Shown here piece after piece: positions 23,984-36,800 of a stretch of DNA of 64,000 nucleotides. Positions within the stretch are counted from its first letter, which is position 1. Each line of letters begins with the position of its first letter. The position numbers and the translations under genes are program-made. The notes under the pieces are model-generated. The model was given only the letters and a program-made list of their open reading frames with translations, was not told the DNA's origin and did not search any database. The stretch comes from Echria macrotheca (Eukaryota > Ascomycota > Sordariomycetes > Sordariales > Schizotheciaceae), in NCBI GenBank assembly GCA_030411725.1, contig MU839827.1, positions 2,602,547 through 2,666,546 of the forward strand, read 5' to 3'.

Positions 23984-24290
23984 CCGTAAGGAGCGTGGTG
24001 ATATCTATGCTGATGAATGCCTCATCAGAATCCAAGTCGTAAAAGGAGCGTAAGTGGTATATATATATCCGATAGATCCGATAAAGGAATGTCTATAGTT
24101 CGAGGACCAGCCGGTAAATGCAGTCGTAAAGGAGTGTCGTAAAGGGTATCAAGCGTCTCAAAAGACAAAGGAGCGTCGGTGCAAAACTTGCAGCTATTAG
24201 GTTGTCGTGCAGTCGTAAGGAGCGAAACAGACATGATAATGCCTGGAGATGCCTGCAGGACGAGATTCTTATGTGATCGTCGAAGGAGGG
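23984..24290. repeat. Dispersed 13-nt motif, about eight copies
   Basis: Copies of TCGTAAAGGAGCG, some degenerate, begin near 23984, 24036, 24078, 24123, 24136, 24164, 24212 and 24277. All share one orientation, with spacing from 13 to 65 bp. They lie 430 to 730 bp beyond the stop of the Zn2Cys6 factor, so on its transcript strand they would read CGCTCCTTTACGA. Function unknown. Confidence 0.7.
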
Positions 24291-24717
24291 TGTGTACAAT
24301 GCGTCTGTGTTGATGAAGGAAAATTCGCGTAAAAAGACGGCAGACCCGAAACCGGGTCGCGTGGAAAATCGTAACGGTTCGTAAATCGCAAATGAGGAGA
24401 GGTGAGTTCGTCAAGGCATCTTGCCTTTCCCCTTTTCTTCGTTCTCGGCCGCGTCGTCGGGGCGGAAAGCAGACTCGGAGTGCTCAAAATCAGGAAGCGA
24501 TCCTAGAACCACCAAAGGCACGGATGGCTCGGATTCTTGAAACAGATGAGGTGGCTGCGAACTCAGAAGAGATGGAAATGCAGGACCCAATGACAAAACC
24601 GACATGTGTGCGTGGGGTTCCCCTGGAGGTGCCAGCTCGGCAGTAGTAGTCCTGGTGGCCATGGTCAATCACGAATGCCTCTCGCGTAAGCCAGAGATCG
24701 GCCTGGGTGACCAGCGA

Positions 24718-26757
24718 CTAACAAGTCCACACGGTCTGGAATGGAGGAACGAACCCGACGCCATAAGTGTTGGAGTCACCCATCAGAGGTGGGGTTGTCG
24801 ACTGGCCAACGTCGAACGGACTATACTCCTCAGCATCGCTGTAGCCGATGGAAGAGGCCTCGCCAAAATCGCCAAAGGTGCTCGATGCCGGGCTGTAACC
24901 TCCATAAGATGGGCTCGGGATGCTGAGATACTGCGTGGTGGTGAAGGGCGACGAGAGCTGGAGCGGGCTGATGGCGCTGTTGGGGCCCGAGTCAGGAGTC
25001 ACAAGAGACAAATCTTCGGCGCTGTACTGGAATGCCAGGTTCTCTCCATAGGGCAGATACATGGGCGCCGAGGACACCGGGACCACGAATGGGGAACCCC
25101 CGTTCAAGTAAAAGTTGGCTGTGTCGAACTGGGGGAACGAAGGCGTCCGAACTGGCTGAGTCCAACCCATCCGGGAACGGAATTCGGCGACGGTCTCCAG
25201 GGGAAACTCCATCAAGGCAAGAGGGGCTTGCAAATCGGTGCCGGGCTCAGCGGCGGTGCGCATGGCCTCGAGACGGCGGGCTATCTCCTCGACGGGGCCG
25301 ATGGCCATACTTCCAAAGTAAGCAGCACCAATCTCGGGGAACAGGCGCTCCATCACCAGGGCCACTGTGTAATAGTGAGCAATGATAACCAGCGTGCTCG
25401 GAGAGCCATGGGTTTGCTGGAGACACAGGACAGGCAGGTAGAACATCCAGGTGCGGAGGGGTCGCAGGCGCTCGAACTGCTGGGAAACCGACAGCGTCGG
25501 GCTGACCTTGCGGGCACCCTTCAAGAAGCTGATCAGCTGCTGAATCGACTTGAAATCTTCACGCCTCGGTTTCAGATAGGTCTCGACCCGCTGGAGTTGC
25601 TGCAAGGTCAGATCAAAGGCCTTCAGGTCGTCCTGATGGGGCTGGCTGGGCTTATGCTCGGGAGCCGGCGAGGGCGGAGCCGTGGGGAAGGTGCTGCTCT
25701 CCTCGATGAAGTCGGTGAACTGAGACTCGTGCTTCCAGGGATCCATGGCGTCGATGACCTGCAAAAGATTAGTTCCGAGTCCGACAACCCTGTTCCCAGG
25801 TTACGTACCGATGAGGTTCCTTGCATCAGCTGAGTCCAATCCCGCCTGAAAGCTTGGTCAGTGCCCGCTCGTGTAGCGCGGATAGCTGCATCGTGTTTGC
25901 TTACCAATCCGTAGCTTGCCAGGACAAGACCAGGGAGGCGGCAAGGATAGCATCCGAGTTCTCCCTGGAAAAGCTGCCAATGGCTTCCTGCAGACCCTTC
26001 ATGGCGATACCGCGGTGCTCGAGCTCCATGTTGCCAACCAGGGGGCAGTCGGTGAGATGGGCGAGGTGCATGGCTGAGAAGGACATGAGAGCATGCAAGA
26101 CATAGCTGTGGGTCGCACCGATATTGATGATTCTAGAACAACATTATTAGCACCTGGCCACATGTTCGAGACTGTTTCGGGCATGCAGCCTTACTTTGGG
26201 ATCTGCTGGGTCCACAAGGTAAAATTCCCGGCACCAATGTCCATCATCTGCTGGCTGATGGCGGCGACATGATGGATCAACCTCAGCTCGTCCGTAGTCA
26301 ACAAGTGCGGGGCGGGCCCGGGATGGACCGAGAGGCCGGGAAAGGGGAACAGCCCAGTCTGCTTCCACTGATCAATTTGAGCCTCGATCTCAGGAGTCCA
26401 CTGGAGGTCGGGCTTGTCAGGGGTTCCAGCTCGGTCATCGGGCACTTGGATGTCGTTGTACGGGCAGCGGATCTTGTGCTTCGTGCAGTTGCGGCTGAAA
26501 ATACGTCAGTACATAGCTTAAAATCCGAGATATCCTTTACATACCACTGAGGAAAGTTCTCGTCACATCGAATGTGCCTACGCTTGCTATGAGGTGTTAA
26601 CAAGGATCCATGACAGCCACCATTTTCCGTGACATACCAAGCATCACAGCCCTTGCGGGACTTGGTGTGGCTAACGTGGGTCAGCTCAGTTGTCCTGATG
26701 AGAGACAGAACAGGATACTCACCTCCGTCGGGGAGGACCACCGCCAGGACCAGCCAT
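24718..26757 (-). CDS. Zn2Cys6 transcription factor, UPC2-like layout
   Basis: Nuclear DNA-binding regulator with a fungal binuclear zinc cluster. Seven exons: complement(26723..26757), (26638..26670), (26545..26586), (26195..26494), (25905..26132), (25809..25845), (24718..25758); 571 residues. The cluster is C20-x2-C23-x6-C30-x6-C37-x2-C40-x6-C47 and follows the basic HTKSRKG. It is spread over four tiny exons, and introns split the codons of Cys23 and Cys37. The middle region (HALMSFSAMHLAHLTDC, LVLSWQATDW) matches the ligand-domain style of sterol-regulator Upc2/Ecm22 relatives. The tail is Ser/Pro/Tyr-rich and probably an activation region. Target genes cannot be read from the sequence. 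The assignment to the C6 class is firm; the Upc2 link is tentative. Confidence 0.9.
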
Positions 26758-29700
26758 TGGAACTAGGGTTTTCGAGGTTGGCTTAACGAGAGAACTGGCA
26801 ACGGTCAGTCGACCGGTCAACCTGAGCAATGGGGCAACCAGCTGGAGACATACACGAAGCAGAGACGGGGACGTCTCTGGCTAGAGTGTAGCGAGCGTGG
26901 GGCGCCGAGGCGGAGAGAGGCGAGTTAACGCAGCGTCAAGACTGCTGGTAGGACGGTGAAGCAGTCCAACGATGCTTGACGGGTAAGGGGCTGGTGGAAA
27001 AATAGCAACGGATGTTCGCGGCGTGGATGGCTTTGGCGTCTTCTTGGTTCCTCGATCTCCTGATCCTCACACTCTTTCTTTCTCTTCCTTTTCTTCTCAA
27101 GCGGTAGCGATCGTGGATGAACCTTGGTACAGGGACGCAAGGAACTTCAGCGAGGGTGGAGGTTGAAGTGGTTCAAGCCTTATAGTCGGACATCTACTGC
27201 CTCGGGATGGGTCGAGGGTGATGGGGGCGAGTGGGCAGATGTATTTAATTGTCTGGTCTTTGTGCGGCGGGAGCGAGTGTAGCTTGGCGGGTCCGCGGTG
27301 CTGGGATGGCGTCTTCGGCTTCTGCAGTCTCCAAACACAAAAAAAACGATAAAAGAAACAAGCGAATGACAGGAGTCGACGAGGACTTCCTAGGGGAGTT
27401 GCAAAAAGCGAACGTGAGTGGTGCAGCAGCAGCGGCGGAGATCTGGCGACGGTGAGGTATGGGAAGGCAGGAGCGGAATCGACGGGCCTGGGGGGCGCTG
27501 CATTGTTAAATACCCACAGTAACTAACTCCCACCGATGCAACCTGGGCCGTTAACCCACAACGCAGCGGGCCCAAACCTCACCACCAAAGCCATCTGCCT
27601 CATTCGGGAAAGCGAAGGGAGGGGTGACGGGGGTCCCAGGTTCGCTGACCAAAGGCTGCCGCACCCGCCCACAGCGCGGGGCACAGCGCATACCCGATGC
27701 GGCTAGACCCCCGATGAATAAATTCCCGTCGTCGTCAACGGCCGCGTGCCAAAGGGCTGCATCGAAGCATTGAAAACGGAGAGCATCGGGGGCAGCATCC
27801 GATTCCAGTATTCTTTTCGACTGTTGATGTGGGAGCTGGTTGAACATGCTCGAGTCCGTCTGAATACATGGAGCTACCTGGACAGCCTCTGGGAAGCAAA
27901 GACCTGACGCCTCGAAACAAGAGACGCACCCCTGGCAGTGTTGAGACGTGGGAAACCTCCGCAGGCTGTTTTCCTTGGACCCCGATGCATACGGAATATC
28001 CGTGGCACAGAAGCACGGTGGAAGCTCATCAGGGTTCGGGAGACAGCGTCCCCCGGATCGGTGTCAGTTGACGCGCGAGAAAGAGCGAAGCCATCGAGAC
28101 TGTTAACACTGTGCACGATGCCCTCGGGGCGGGAAGGCAGGCATCAGTAACAGACATGCAATGGCAGACGCGAGAAGAGACTGTTCCACCACACTGTGCG
28201 GGTTTGCCGGGGGAAGGTGTGGGACTGGAACAGAAGCCGTCGTGGCCGTCGACCAGTGACTGATGACGGGGAGCCGGAAGCCAGTCAACTAGCTCGTCGC
28301 CAGCAAATCTTGTGATTCGATCTCTCCATGGCCGTCTCCTGCACACGGCGCACAGCGCTTCCACTTCCAGATTGTTGCGCGCGTTGCTTGCCCAGCGCGT
28401 CTCGGGCCGGCACTGGAACTCTCCTCTCATCAGAGCATGAACTGCGGTTACGTAGCCCCGGTTTGGGTCTTGGCCGTGTTGGGAGCCACAGCGGCAACGG
28501 GAAACAATGAGCGGGCGGAAACAGGCCGAGGGTGGTGGTTTGGATTTCTTCTACCGGCTTAGCGCGTCCCTTGCCGCAGAACCACAATTGAGGCGGAGCA
28601 TCTCATGCTACTTCTCCCATGTTGCTTCCACAACGAGAGAGCAGTTGCTGACCGCCATCCCTTTTTCTGAATGCGATGTGACTGCTGATGCCCTGCGGTT
28701 CTGCTTCTCCATCGAAGGGCCTGCCTGCATGAATCTGCCCCTGGCGCGGGATGGCCGGGGAGGCTTCGGGAGAAGGAGATCATCTGCGGTCCATCATCCA
28801 TCACGGGGATCGCTGGATATACCCATCGCTGGCTGGCTGTTGACCTGATTCCACGCCGTTCTGTGCCAGAAATCCGGAGGCCCAGGCGGCAGGCCGGCCG
28901 CGGCGTCGAATGGCCGGGTCGGTCTGGCATCAGATTGCAAAGGCTCTCGTCCAGCCAGCAGCCGACGATGTCTCCAAATTGAAATGCAGGCGCAGCTGTT
29001 TCTAGGCTTGGCATTGGGCTGCCAGCACGAAACCCTTGGTCCCAGCGCCGGACGGCACCAGCACCATGCAGGCCCGCCAATTGGAGGAAAGACTCTCTCA
29101 GGCTGCATGGCTCAGTGTGGTGGCATGCAGAGCGCACCGCAGCAAAAATTGCAAGTTAATATCACGGGCATGTTGAAGCGAGCAGAAACATCAGCAAACC
29201 TCTGCTCTCTGAACATCCGTGAGCTGTCATGTTCCTGCGCCGCCGTCATGTTTGGCCCGTCTGGTAACAAGCTGTTAACTAAGGCTGCCGGCCTGCCTAG
29301 AGTAACTAGTGCTCCCGCTCCGCCGGCAGGTGGATCCATCTAGCATCGAGTTACTAACTCGCTTGTCCTTCCTCCATCGCGGCAATTCGGGATCTGTATG
29401 AGTAGCTCTTCCGATGATTTCCCGGGCATTTCACCGGAAGCTTGGCCGGGTCATTCTGTGGGAATCCTCTGGAGTTCTGATGCCCAGAACTAACAACTCC
29501 TCTAATACCCGTAGGGCATAGTGTAGATGGCTCCAGGTGCCTTCCCAACTGCCTAAGGAAGAGTTGCAAAGCGAGAATGGAACGATTCTGGTCTTGGCCT
29601 CGCACCTAGCATCCGATTGCAAAGATACCTTTGAATAATCAGGTCCGAGCTCGGCGCAGCGCGACGTCGATGCTCCGGCTTCAGTTGTCCGAGTATCAAA

Positions 29701-32700
29701 TATCCTCCAATGGTGCGCACGAGAGGTCTGTGCTGCGACGGGCAAACCACTGACGTCCCAAAAACTGTACCGCTTCTGCTTTGTCCAAACTAGATGGGAG
29801 CCTGGCTTGTATTCGTTGCCGGAATGCCGCCGGGGGGAGGTAGCAGCCCAATGAGGAAGGCATTTGCGTGGGAGACGATAGGATATCTCGTAGATAGTCG
29901 TCCGCACGCGGAGCCAGGACTGAAGAGGAGAATTAAAAACGCGGGCGTGATCGCCCCGGCCGCGCAGCCGAGAAGGCCAGGGGTTCTCAACGCGCTCTCT
30001 CTCCGCTCGGTGTCGTGCAGGACCCTTGCCAGGTGTCAGGCCGATCGGGGCTTTTTGGCGGTCAGGTACTGGGGTTGGCTGGATGAAACAACTGTTTCTC
30101 GTGTCCATTTTTGGTCGCCCACAAACCGTCTCAACCCCTGCGCTGCGATGCCCTTGCGCCTACACTAGAGCCTATTCTGTCGACGTTCGATGTTGTTTGC
30201 ATTCTCCCATCGGATGGGAGAAGCTGTCGATGCTTCAAACCAGCGTGTTGAAACGTGTCGAGATGATTGCTTCACTGCTCACTGCACACTGCACAAGAGG
30301 TGTGGAAGACGCCAAAGCGGATCCAGCCCGGCTTTGCTGGCAGCCTGATCGGTGAGGGGTTTTACAGGTGATTCTCCCACGACACTGCGCGAATGCTCCC
30401 ACCATCGCCATGGAAATATCGATAAACAGCGTGGTGAGCCGCATAGGTCGAGTGGAGGAACGACAATGATTCGAGCAGGCGGTTGGCGACACGGCCAATA
30501 GCAGACCTCTCTTATGATGTGTTCACGTTGCTCCATGTTTGCCCAGCAAAGTTGCTACCCTCATCCCGCGTCCCGTTCTTCGCAAGATGCCTTCTAGCCT
30601 GTTCGGGGCTAGCTCAGTTCTATTCTTGTGAAAGAGAATCTCTCCGTCGCCACAGGTTCCCCATCAAAAGACGTCACCAGCCACAACCCCTGCGGGCCAT
30701 CGAATTTTGTCCAGGCGCAAAGCAAAGAACTGCTGACGGGTGCGCCTCCGCAACACAACGTTCCATGGCCGGTCGCGCACACGGCACTCGCCTTCGACAT
30801 CAGGATCGGACTGCATGCAACTTCGACAATCGGACGAAGCCGATCGCCAAAAGATGAGATGCATGTCAAAGGTTTTTTTCTACGCCTGGTCTGGAATAAG
30901 TAACTTGTCGGCAACATGTCGGTTCGAGTCGTGCTCGCTTTTCTGCCGCCGATCCGGTGGAGATTGAACCCTACCGCTTCTCGGAGATCTGTCTATTCGA
31001 GCAGGATATCCGACGGTTGCTCGCGACACCACCTCGATCTCCTTCTTCGCCCTGATTGTGGCTGTGGTCAAGTGCCATTGGCCGAACCAAAGCCAACCGT
31101 CCCCAACCCCATTGTTGCACGACCCGACCGTACCTGATCCGGCCTTTCTCTCGGCCAAGCTGGTCCAACAAGCCCTACAGGTAGCGAGGAAATGACGGCA
31201 ATGCCTATAATCCTTCTCCACCCCGCCAGGGAGAAGCTTCTCCGCGAATCTCTGCTGGCGCCGATGTGGTCCCTGCCACCCGTCCATGCCGTCTTTCTTG
31301 TCATGGAGGGTCGGCGGGCCAGCAAGACCCGGTTTACCGGGCGAGCAGCGGGCGAGCCGAGAAAGTCGGTCCTGGGTCCTGGATCCTTCTAAATTTAGGC
31401 CCCTCCCAACCCGGGATCCCGTGAGGATAAACTCATGTGATGTGGACAACACCATAAACCATCCCGAACGGCGGCCATCCGCGACCGCCGGGGCTTCGCC
31501 TCTGTCATGGTATGATCCCTGAGAGCTCGCCGCCAGCTAATCTGTCAGGAATACCCAGGGGAATTCCGCCCAGGAGAAGCACCATGGCTTCTACTTTAAC
31601 TCGCCCCATCTTGGCAGGTAGCCTCTGCCGCTTCCTTCTTCGCCCCAGCGGTCAGCAAGTGCTGTCATGATCGGGTGCTTCCCCCCGATGATTCTTCTTA
31701 CCGCCCCCAGACTCCGATGCAGAGAGGGAATATAGTGCATGACACGGCAGCCATGGTTACCCAACAGCCAAACCATTACGTGCATCGGGATTCGTCTGTT
31801 AGTTTGTCTTCTCCCGTCAGACCTCAAATCGCGGTGAGCAGCCGACAGAGCCCAGGAGAACCTGGACAAAAGGTCCCACAAGGGCGCTTCATCATCCCGT
31901 CACCTGGCTGGGGAATTATTCTTCCGACTCCCCGCAACCGTGCTGAACGCCTCGGTCTTGGTCACCATTCCCCTTGCAGAAGGTAATACAAGAGGCCATC
32001 CGAGTGGATGTTTTCCAGAAGCTTTCTCTGGCACACCAATTGCCGGGTTCCGGTGACACTGTGCTGCCTCATTGTTTACTTGATGATTCCTTTTGTCGAC
32101 ATGCATGCCCATTGCGGTTGAAGACGGAACAAACTCTGGCCTGTTCCTGACATATCTCGGTCTTCAACCCAATCAAGAGAGTCTTGGTCGTGCCAGGGAC
32201 AGTTTCATGCCTTCTCGCGTGGAGCTGAAAACGGCCCGAAGCCAGGATTCGCCTCATTCTTTTCGTTCATGTATCGGCTGCACAGCCTTACTTCCCAGCT
32301 GTCGTTCAGCTGACTGGGAACCAGTCATGGTCAAGCTCTTGGGATATACTCCACCCCCTGACAGTGTATTGCGTCTGTTGGTTTTTGCTTCTGCCTCATG
32401 CCGTGGGCAGCTTGGATGATGATAGGGGCGGCGGAGATTTGACTCGACCCAACACCAGGGCGGTGCAACTTGGGCCGGGTTATACTGTTATGGCGAGAAC
32501 CCGGCCAGTTTGTTGTATTCTTGGCTCGATGGAGATGAGATCTGTGCTCTCCAGGATGACCGGATGCCAATTATGGTATGGGCGAGCAAGTTTCTCTGGG
32601 GGTATCCCGTTTGAATCTCATCGCCATGTCTATTGTATGACGTCCGAGATGGCCGAAGCTCTCCTGACGGAAGGACCCGTCTGTCCCTTATGATTACATG

Positions 32701-33656
32701 TCGATCACGGCTTACGGAATACAGTCGGTGCAAGCTCCCCCTTTTTTTCAGAGCATCGACAAGACAAGATGAACTGTGGGTCAGGTAAAAGTTGCCACTT
32801 CGCAGTCGAGCAAGTAATTTGTCATCCGACTTTGAGTGAAGCCTGATCTGCTTGCTGGTGCTGTTTGTCAGGACGACTCAGCAACAGGGGAAAACATGTT
32901 GTCAATGGTTACAGATACCGGTACTCGTGCGAAAGCAGCCGGCGGTTCTTTCTAAAGGGGGTGATGGCAGTGGCACAGAAAGCACGTGAACGGTGGACGG
33001 TGGACGGGGGCGGCGGCGGCGGCGGTTGTAACGCATTACACCCGCCAGGGCAGCAGTAGCAACGCGCGCGCCGCGTACCGAGGAGTGCAACGTCAGAAGG
33101 AAAAATGTCGGCCGATTGGAGGGAACCCGATTTTTTGTTCATATCACTAAACATGATTTTTTTTTCCCTTTCTGCGTGACTATCAGCCAATCCGTCCATT
33201 GTCCATGGGGTTTGTTGTTGGGTTGGGTTTGCCTCCTCTGGGGCTTGGGTTTCTGTGGGGGGAGGTTCAAAATATGGCTGCCTGGACAGAGGACCAAAAA
33301 AATAGGGGTTGGTCGAAACGGCCGATAGGTGCAAAGCAGCAAAGGAGGCAAGGGGAACCGACGGGCAGATGCCCGATACCAAGCAGACGAAGCAAACCTA
33401 CAGACGAATCGGCTCATAATTTTTTTTTCTGGTGCAGAGAGAAGTTACCTTCTTCTCTAGGTTTGGACACTGGGTGATGTGACTGGACAGCACAGCACAG
33501 CCGGCTCTGCGTGCCTGCATGCTTGGAAGAGTAGAGTACTGCCGTGGATTACCCGTCAACCCGCGTTTCCGTTGGAGTTTTAGCACCACCCAACAACAGC
33601 GACGGAGCGGCCGGTTTTCTTTGCTGGACACGTCGCGCGCGCTCGGCGGCCGGCCC

Positions 33657-33676
33657 GGGGCGGGCGGGCGGGCGGG
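33657..33676 (+). repeat. G-quadruplex-like GGGC tract
   Basis: Five runs of three or four G separated by single C bases lie in a very GC-rich patch (33630-33720). Such a pattern meets the usual G-quadruplex spacing rule. It lies about 140 bp before the 17-nt tandem repeat. Any role in promoter activity is inference. Confidence 0.8.
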
Positions 33677-33813
33677 CTGGCAGGCAGATAGGCGGGCGGC
33701 GATGCGCTGGCGTGCTGGCTGGCTGGTTTGCTTCGCAGCTCGCTGTAGTGACCAAAACGGTGTGTGCTCGCGCCGCGCGCGGGAATAGTGGCACTGGCAT
33801 TCCTAAAGGGGTA

Positions 33814-33864
33814 AGTAGAATAGAGAGGAAAGTAGAATAGAGAGGAAAGTAGAATAGAGAGGAA
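33814..33864. repeat. 17-nt tandem repeat, three perfect copies
   Basis: Three identical units of AGTAGAATAGAGAGGAA lie head to tail (33814-33830, 33831-33847, 33848-33864). A degenerate GA-rich fourth follows. It lies in the gene-poor region and reads as a polypyrimidine tract on the minus strand. Confidence 0.95.
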
Positions 33865-36800
33865 AGGAGAGATAGAGAGAAAAAAATTCTCAGCCAGCCA
33901 GCAACGCTCCCGTGACCAGTTGTCGGCCCTATTATTCCCTCTTCCTTCCTTTCTTTCCAATTTTGTTCGCTCGATGGGTTCGGTTTGAATAGGTATTCGC
34001 ATTTTGCGGCGCGCTAGAGTAGAGACCGAACATGAGGTGTTGACTCAACCAAGCAGAATGCGCGGGCCGTGTGCGTCGCCAAGGGCTTTGGGCTGGTGCT
34101 GGTTGCTTGGTTGGGGAGGTTTACCGCTCGGGGAATCCTTCAGGGACTGTACTGCAGTGAATGGAACGAAGGAAGGGAGAGAGAGAGGGAGAGACGCGCG
34201 CCCAGCCGCCATACTGCGGTAGCGTTGGCGAGCAATGGTTACACAGGGCCACAGGCACAGTGCTGAGCCCCGCTTGTTGTTAATTAACGATGCAATCCCT
34301 CTGCGGGCGCGGCTTTGGAGGGTCCCCTCGCCTCTGTCCCCCACGGATGAGGATGGATGGGTATGTAACTCGCTAAAGGGACTTGACATAGGGCAGATAG
34401 GGCTCTGGAGGAAGAAAATTTGGGGGCAGGCGGGGAGGGAGTAGTAAGCAGGCAACGTTGCTCGATATTAAAACGGCGGTGCTGTTTTTTTCTGACTTTC
34501 CTACCTAAGCTACCTAGATAGAGAGTGTGTGTGTGCGAAGCAAGAACTTTGCATGGCATAGCCGCCGCCCATTGTTCTACGCTGTACGGTTGTAACTTGG
34601 TCACTAAATGCTTTGGTGTGGTTGTTGCAGAAAGGGTCAACGGTGCGGGTAGGGAGTCATTCTTTTTTTTCCCCGGACGGCGTCTTTGTTGTCGACAAGG
34701 CTGATTTGGTCCTTGGCAACATGACAACGTTCTTTTTTTTTTTGGGGTCTTGAATTTTTCTTCTTCATTCCTTCTCCGTTTTTGTTCCATCTGCAAGATC
34801 CAGTGACAGGATGCTTTTTGACAGAAAGACACCTACCAACTTGGGAAACTTTGAACCGGTAGGAAGAAAAAGAATCCGTCGGCGAACTGAAAAGCGACCA
34901 TTCCAGCTCGGATTGGACGTTCCATGGCAGAAGGCATTAAATCCGATGAGATCCTTCCAAGCAGTCAGTGCCAGAACACACCTGGTGTTTTTTGTGCCGC
35001 TGCGCAACGCCGGCCGCCTCTTGTTGTATTTTTTTTCCTTTCCTTTGTGATTTATCCAATCACCACATCGGGCATGAGGAGGAGGAGGACATGGAACGGT
35101 TGAGGATGGCGCAGGACGGTGTGGGCACGGGAGATTACGTTTTCTTCCTTTGTTACGGCAAAGACTTTCCAATGGAATTAATTGGTGGTGTTTGGCTATA
35201 ACAAACCTGGAGATATATACCAACAGAGAGTGTTTACAAGCCTCACAGGGCGAAGTCGTTTACCCCTTTTTTTCTTGTTCCTATGCTTACGTTTTTGTTG
35301 GTGGTTAACATACCCGGTAAGATTCAGCGAGGAGGGCGGAATTAAGCTTATGTGGATGATGGATGTGGTGAGAAGGGAAGCGGGAAAGAAAAAGGGGGAT
35401 GACACACTTTGGCGGGCTCACTGCCTCACTGCCTCGACGCCTCCCTACCTATCCTCCACCGCCGCCGCGCCGCCGATGTTGAGACGGTGCCTTCGGCGAT
35501 AGTGGCATGTTTGGTGCGTATACACTAGACACTAGACAGCATCAGAATGCCTTGTGCATACAGCCCGCCCTAGGTAGGCCGGGCCGTCATCGACCAGCGC
35601 GAGCAGCGTGACATGATGTGACAGTTCAATGCAGTGGCGGAGTTGTGCAGAACAGCATGTTTTTGCATCTCGCCAAAGCCTTGACACCGGATGTCTTTCC
35701 GCCTGTCCCAATATTGACGTCTTGACGTGTACCTTGCCGACTTCGGCAGGCCGCTCGTCGGGAAAGGTTCGGGCTATTCCTTCGCGCCCCGGTAGTGTCT
35801 TTGTAGGATGGTAGTTTCGCGGTAGTTTGGCTTGGGACTCGGCTGATCGGCAAGCACCAGGCAAGCGATATGTACTCCACTGGCCCACGGCCTAGGAGAA
35901 TCCTGTGGGATTTATTGTTCTGGATGGGCATATTTTCTGTTGTTTACTCCGAGGACGTTTAGTCTAGCTCTGTATATGATATGGCGACGTGACTGTGTCA
36001 TTAGGTCGGAGCTCTAATGCTGGACCTGACTCGTGGAACCCCTAGCGTCTCTTGCTATCGATGCGTGTACGTTCTATGTCCCAGATAACATCATCCCTCA
36101 CGCGGTAGAGAAGGCAGGAGGAGAAGGAGGTCGAAAGGCGAGAAGAGACTCTAGCTCCGGGATTGCAGCTCCGGGATGTCTCAGGGGTTGTCTAGACGGA
36201 GCAACAGAGAAAGAGATGTACGGACGGGGAGGTGGATGCAGCCTGTTTCTTGAGCGTATCCGTTTCATGGGACTCAAAGACGTTGATCATACTCATCTTT
36301 CTAGCAATCAACATATATCCCCTAGGTCTAGATACACCATACCGGGCTCCTCAAGGACAGCGATGAGAGGTTGAGAAAAAAACGCTCCTCATCAAAACAC
36401 CCTGCTTGAACTTTATGTCAGTGAGCAATGAGTACCAAGATACACGTACATAGGCAGCTAATACTTCATATCCCGAAGAACAAGAGACTCTATACTGTCG
36501 TGAACACCAAGCAGCAAACTGCAATATCAACACTCCGCAAACAGATCGTTATCTGCATTTGTGTGTTCAGCATAATACCGCAGAAGCAGTCAATACACAC
36601 TCCATAGAACCACCCTACATGCCCAACATCTTGGCCAGGTGCTCCAAGTCAAACCAAGGTCAGCATGTTCTCAAAATATATTCAAGACCAAGCGGACATT
36701 TGCAGAAAAAAAAAGAAACGCAGCATTAGGGGGATAGCAACATAACCAGAACCGTTACCCATGACGATGAAACAACAAGTAAAACTGTATACCCAACGCT

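Larger units (their letters stand above)
22038..24717. other. Convergent intergenic region with unusual repeats
   Basis: This 2.7 kb lies between the 3' ends of the ssh4-like gene (+) and the Zn2Cys6 factor (-). It holds an 18-G run, two inverted telomere-like hexamer arrays, an ATT run near 23571-23582 and about eight copies of a TCGTAAAGGAGCG-like motif, each listed separately. Short frames overlap one another and lack domains. No protein or RNA gene is seen. Confidence 0.65.

Noticed and set aside
24604..25833. 409-codon plus-strand frame
   Set aside because: Antisense shadow of exon 7 of the Zn2Cys6 factor, which has the protein-like frame and correct splice sites.
29431..30108. 225-codon minus-strand frame in the gene desert
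   Set aside because: Scattered Arg/Ser/Trp composition with no domain, competing frames on the other strand and no splice-supported extension; expected by chance in GC-balanced DNA.
30600..30665. tRNA-like box A (GGCTAGCTCAGTT)
   Set aside because: No matching D-arm partner, no anticodon stem, no canonical T-arm and no acceptor pairing.
31405..31425. 5S rRNA-like GGGATCCCGT
   Set aside because: Only the short palindromic core matches; flanking 5S positions do not.
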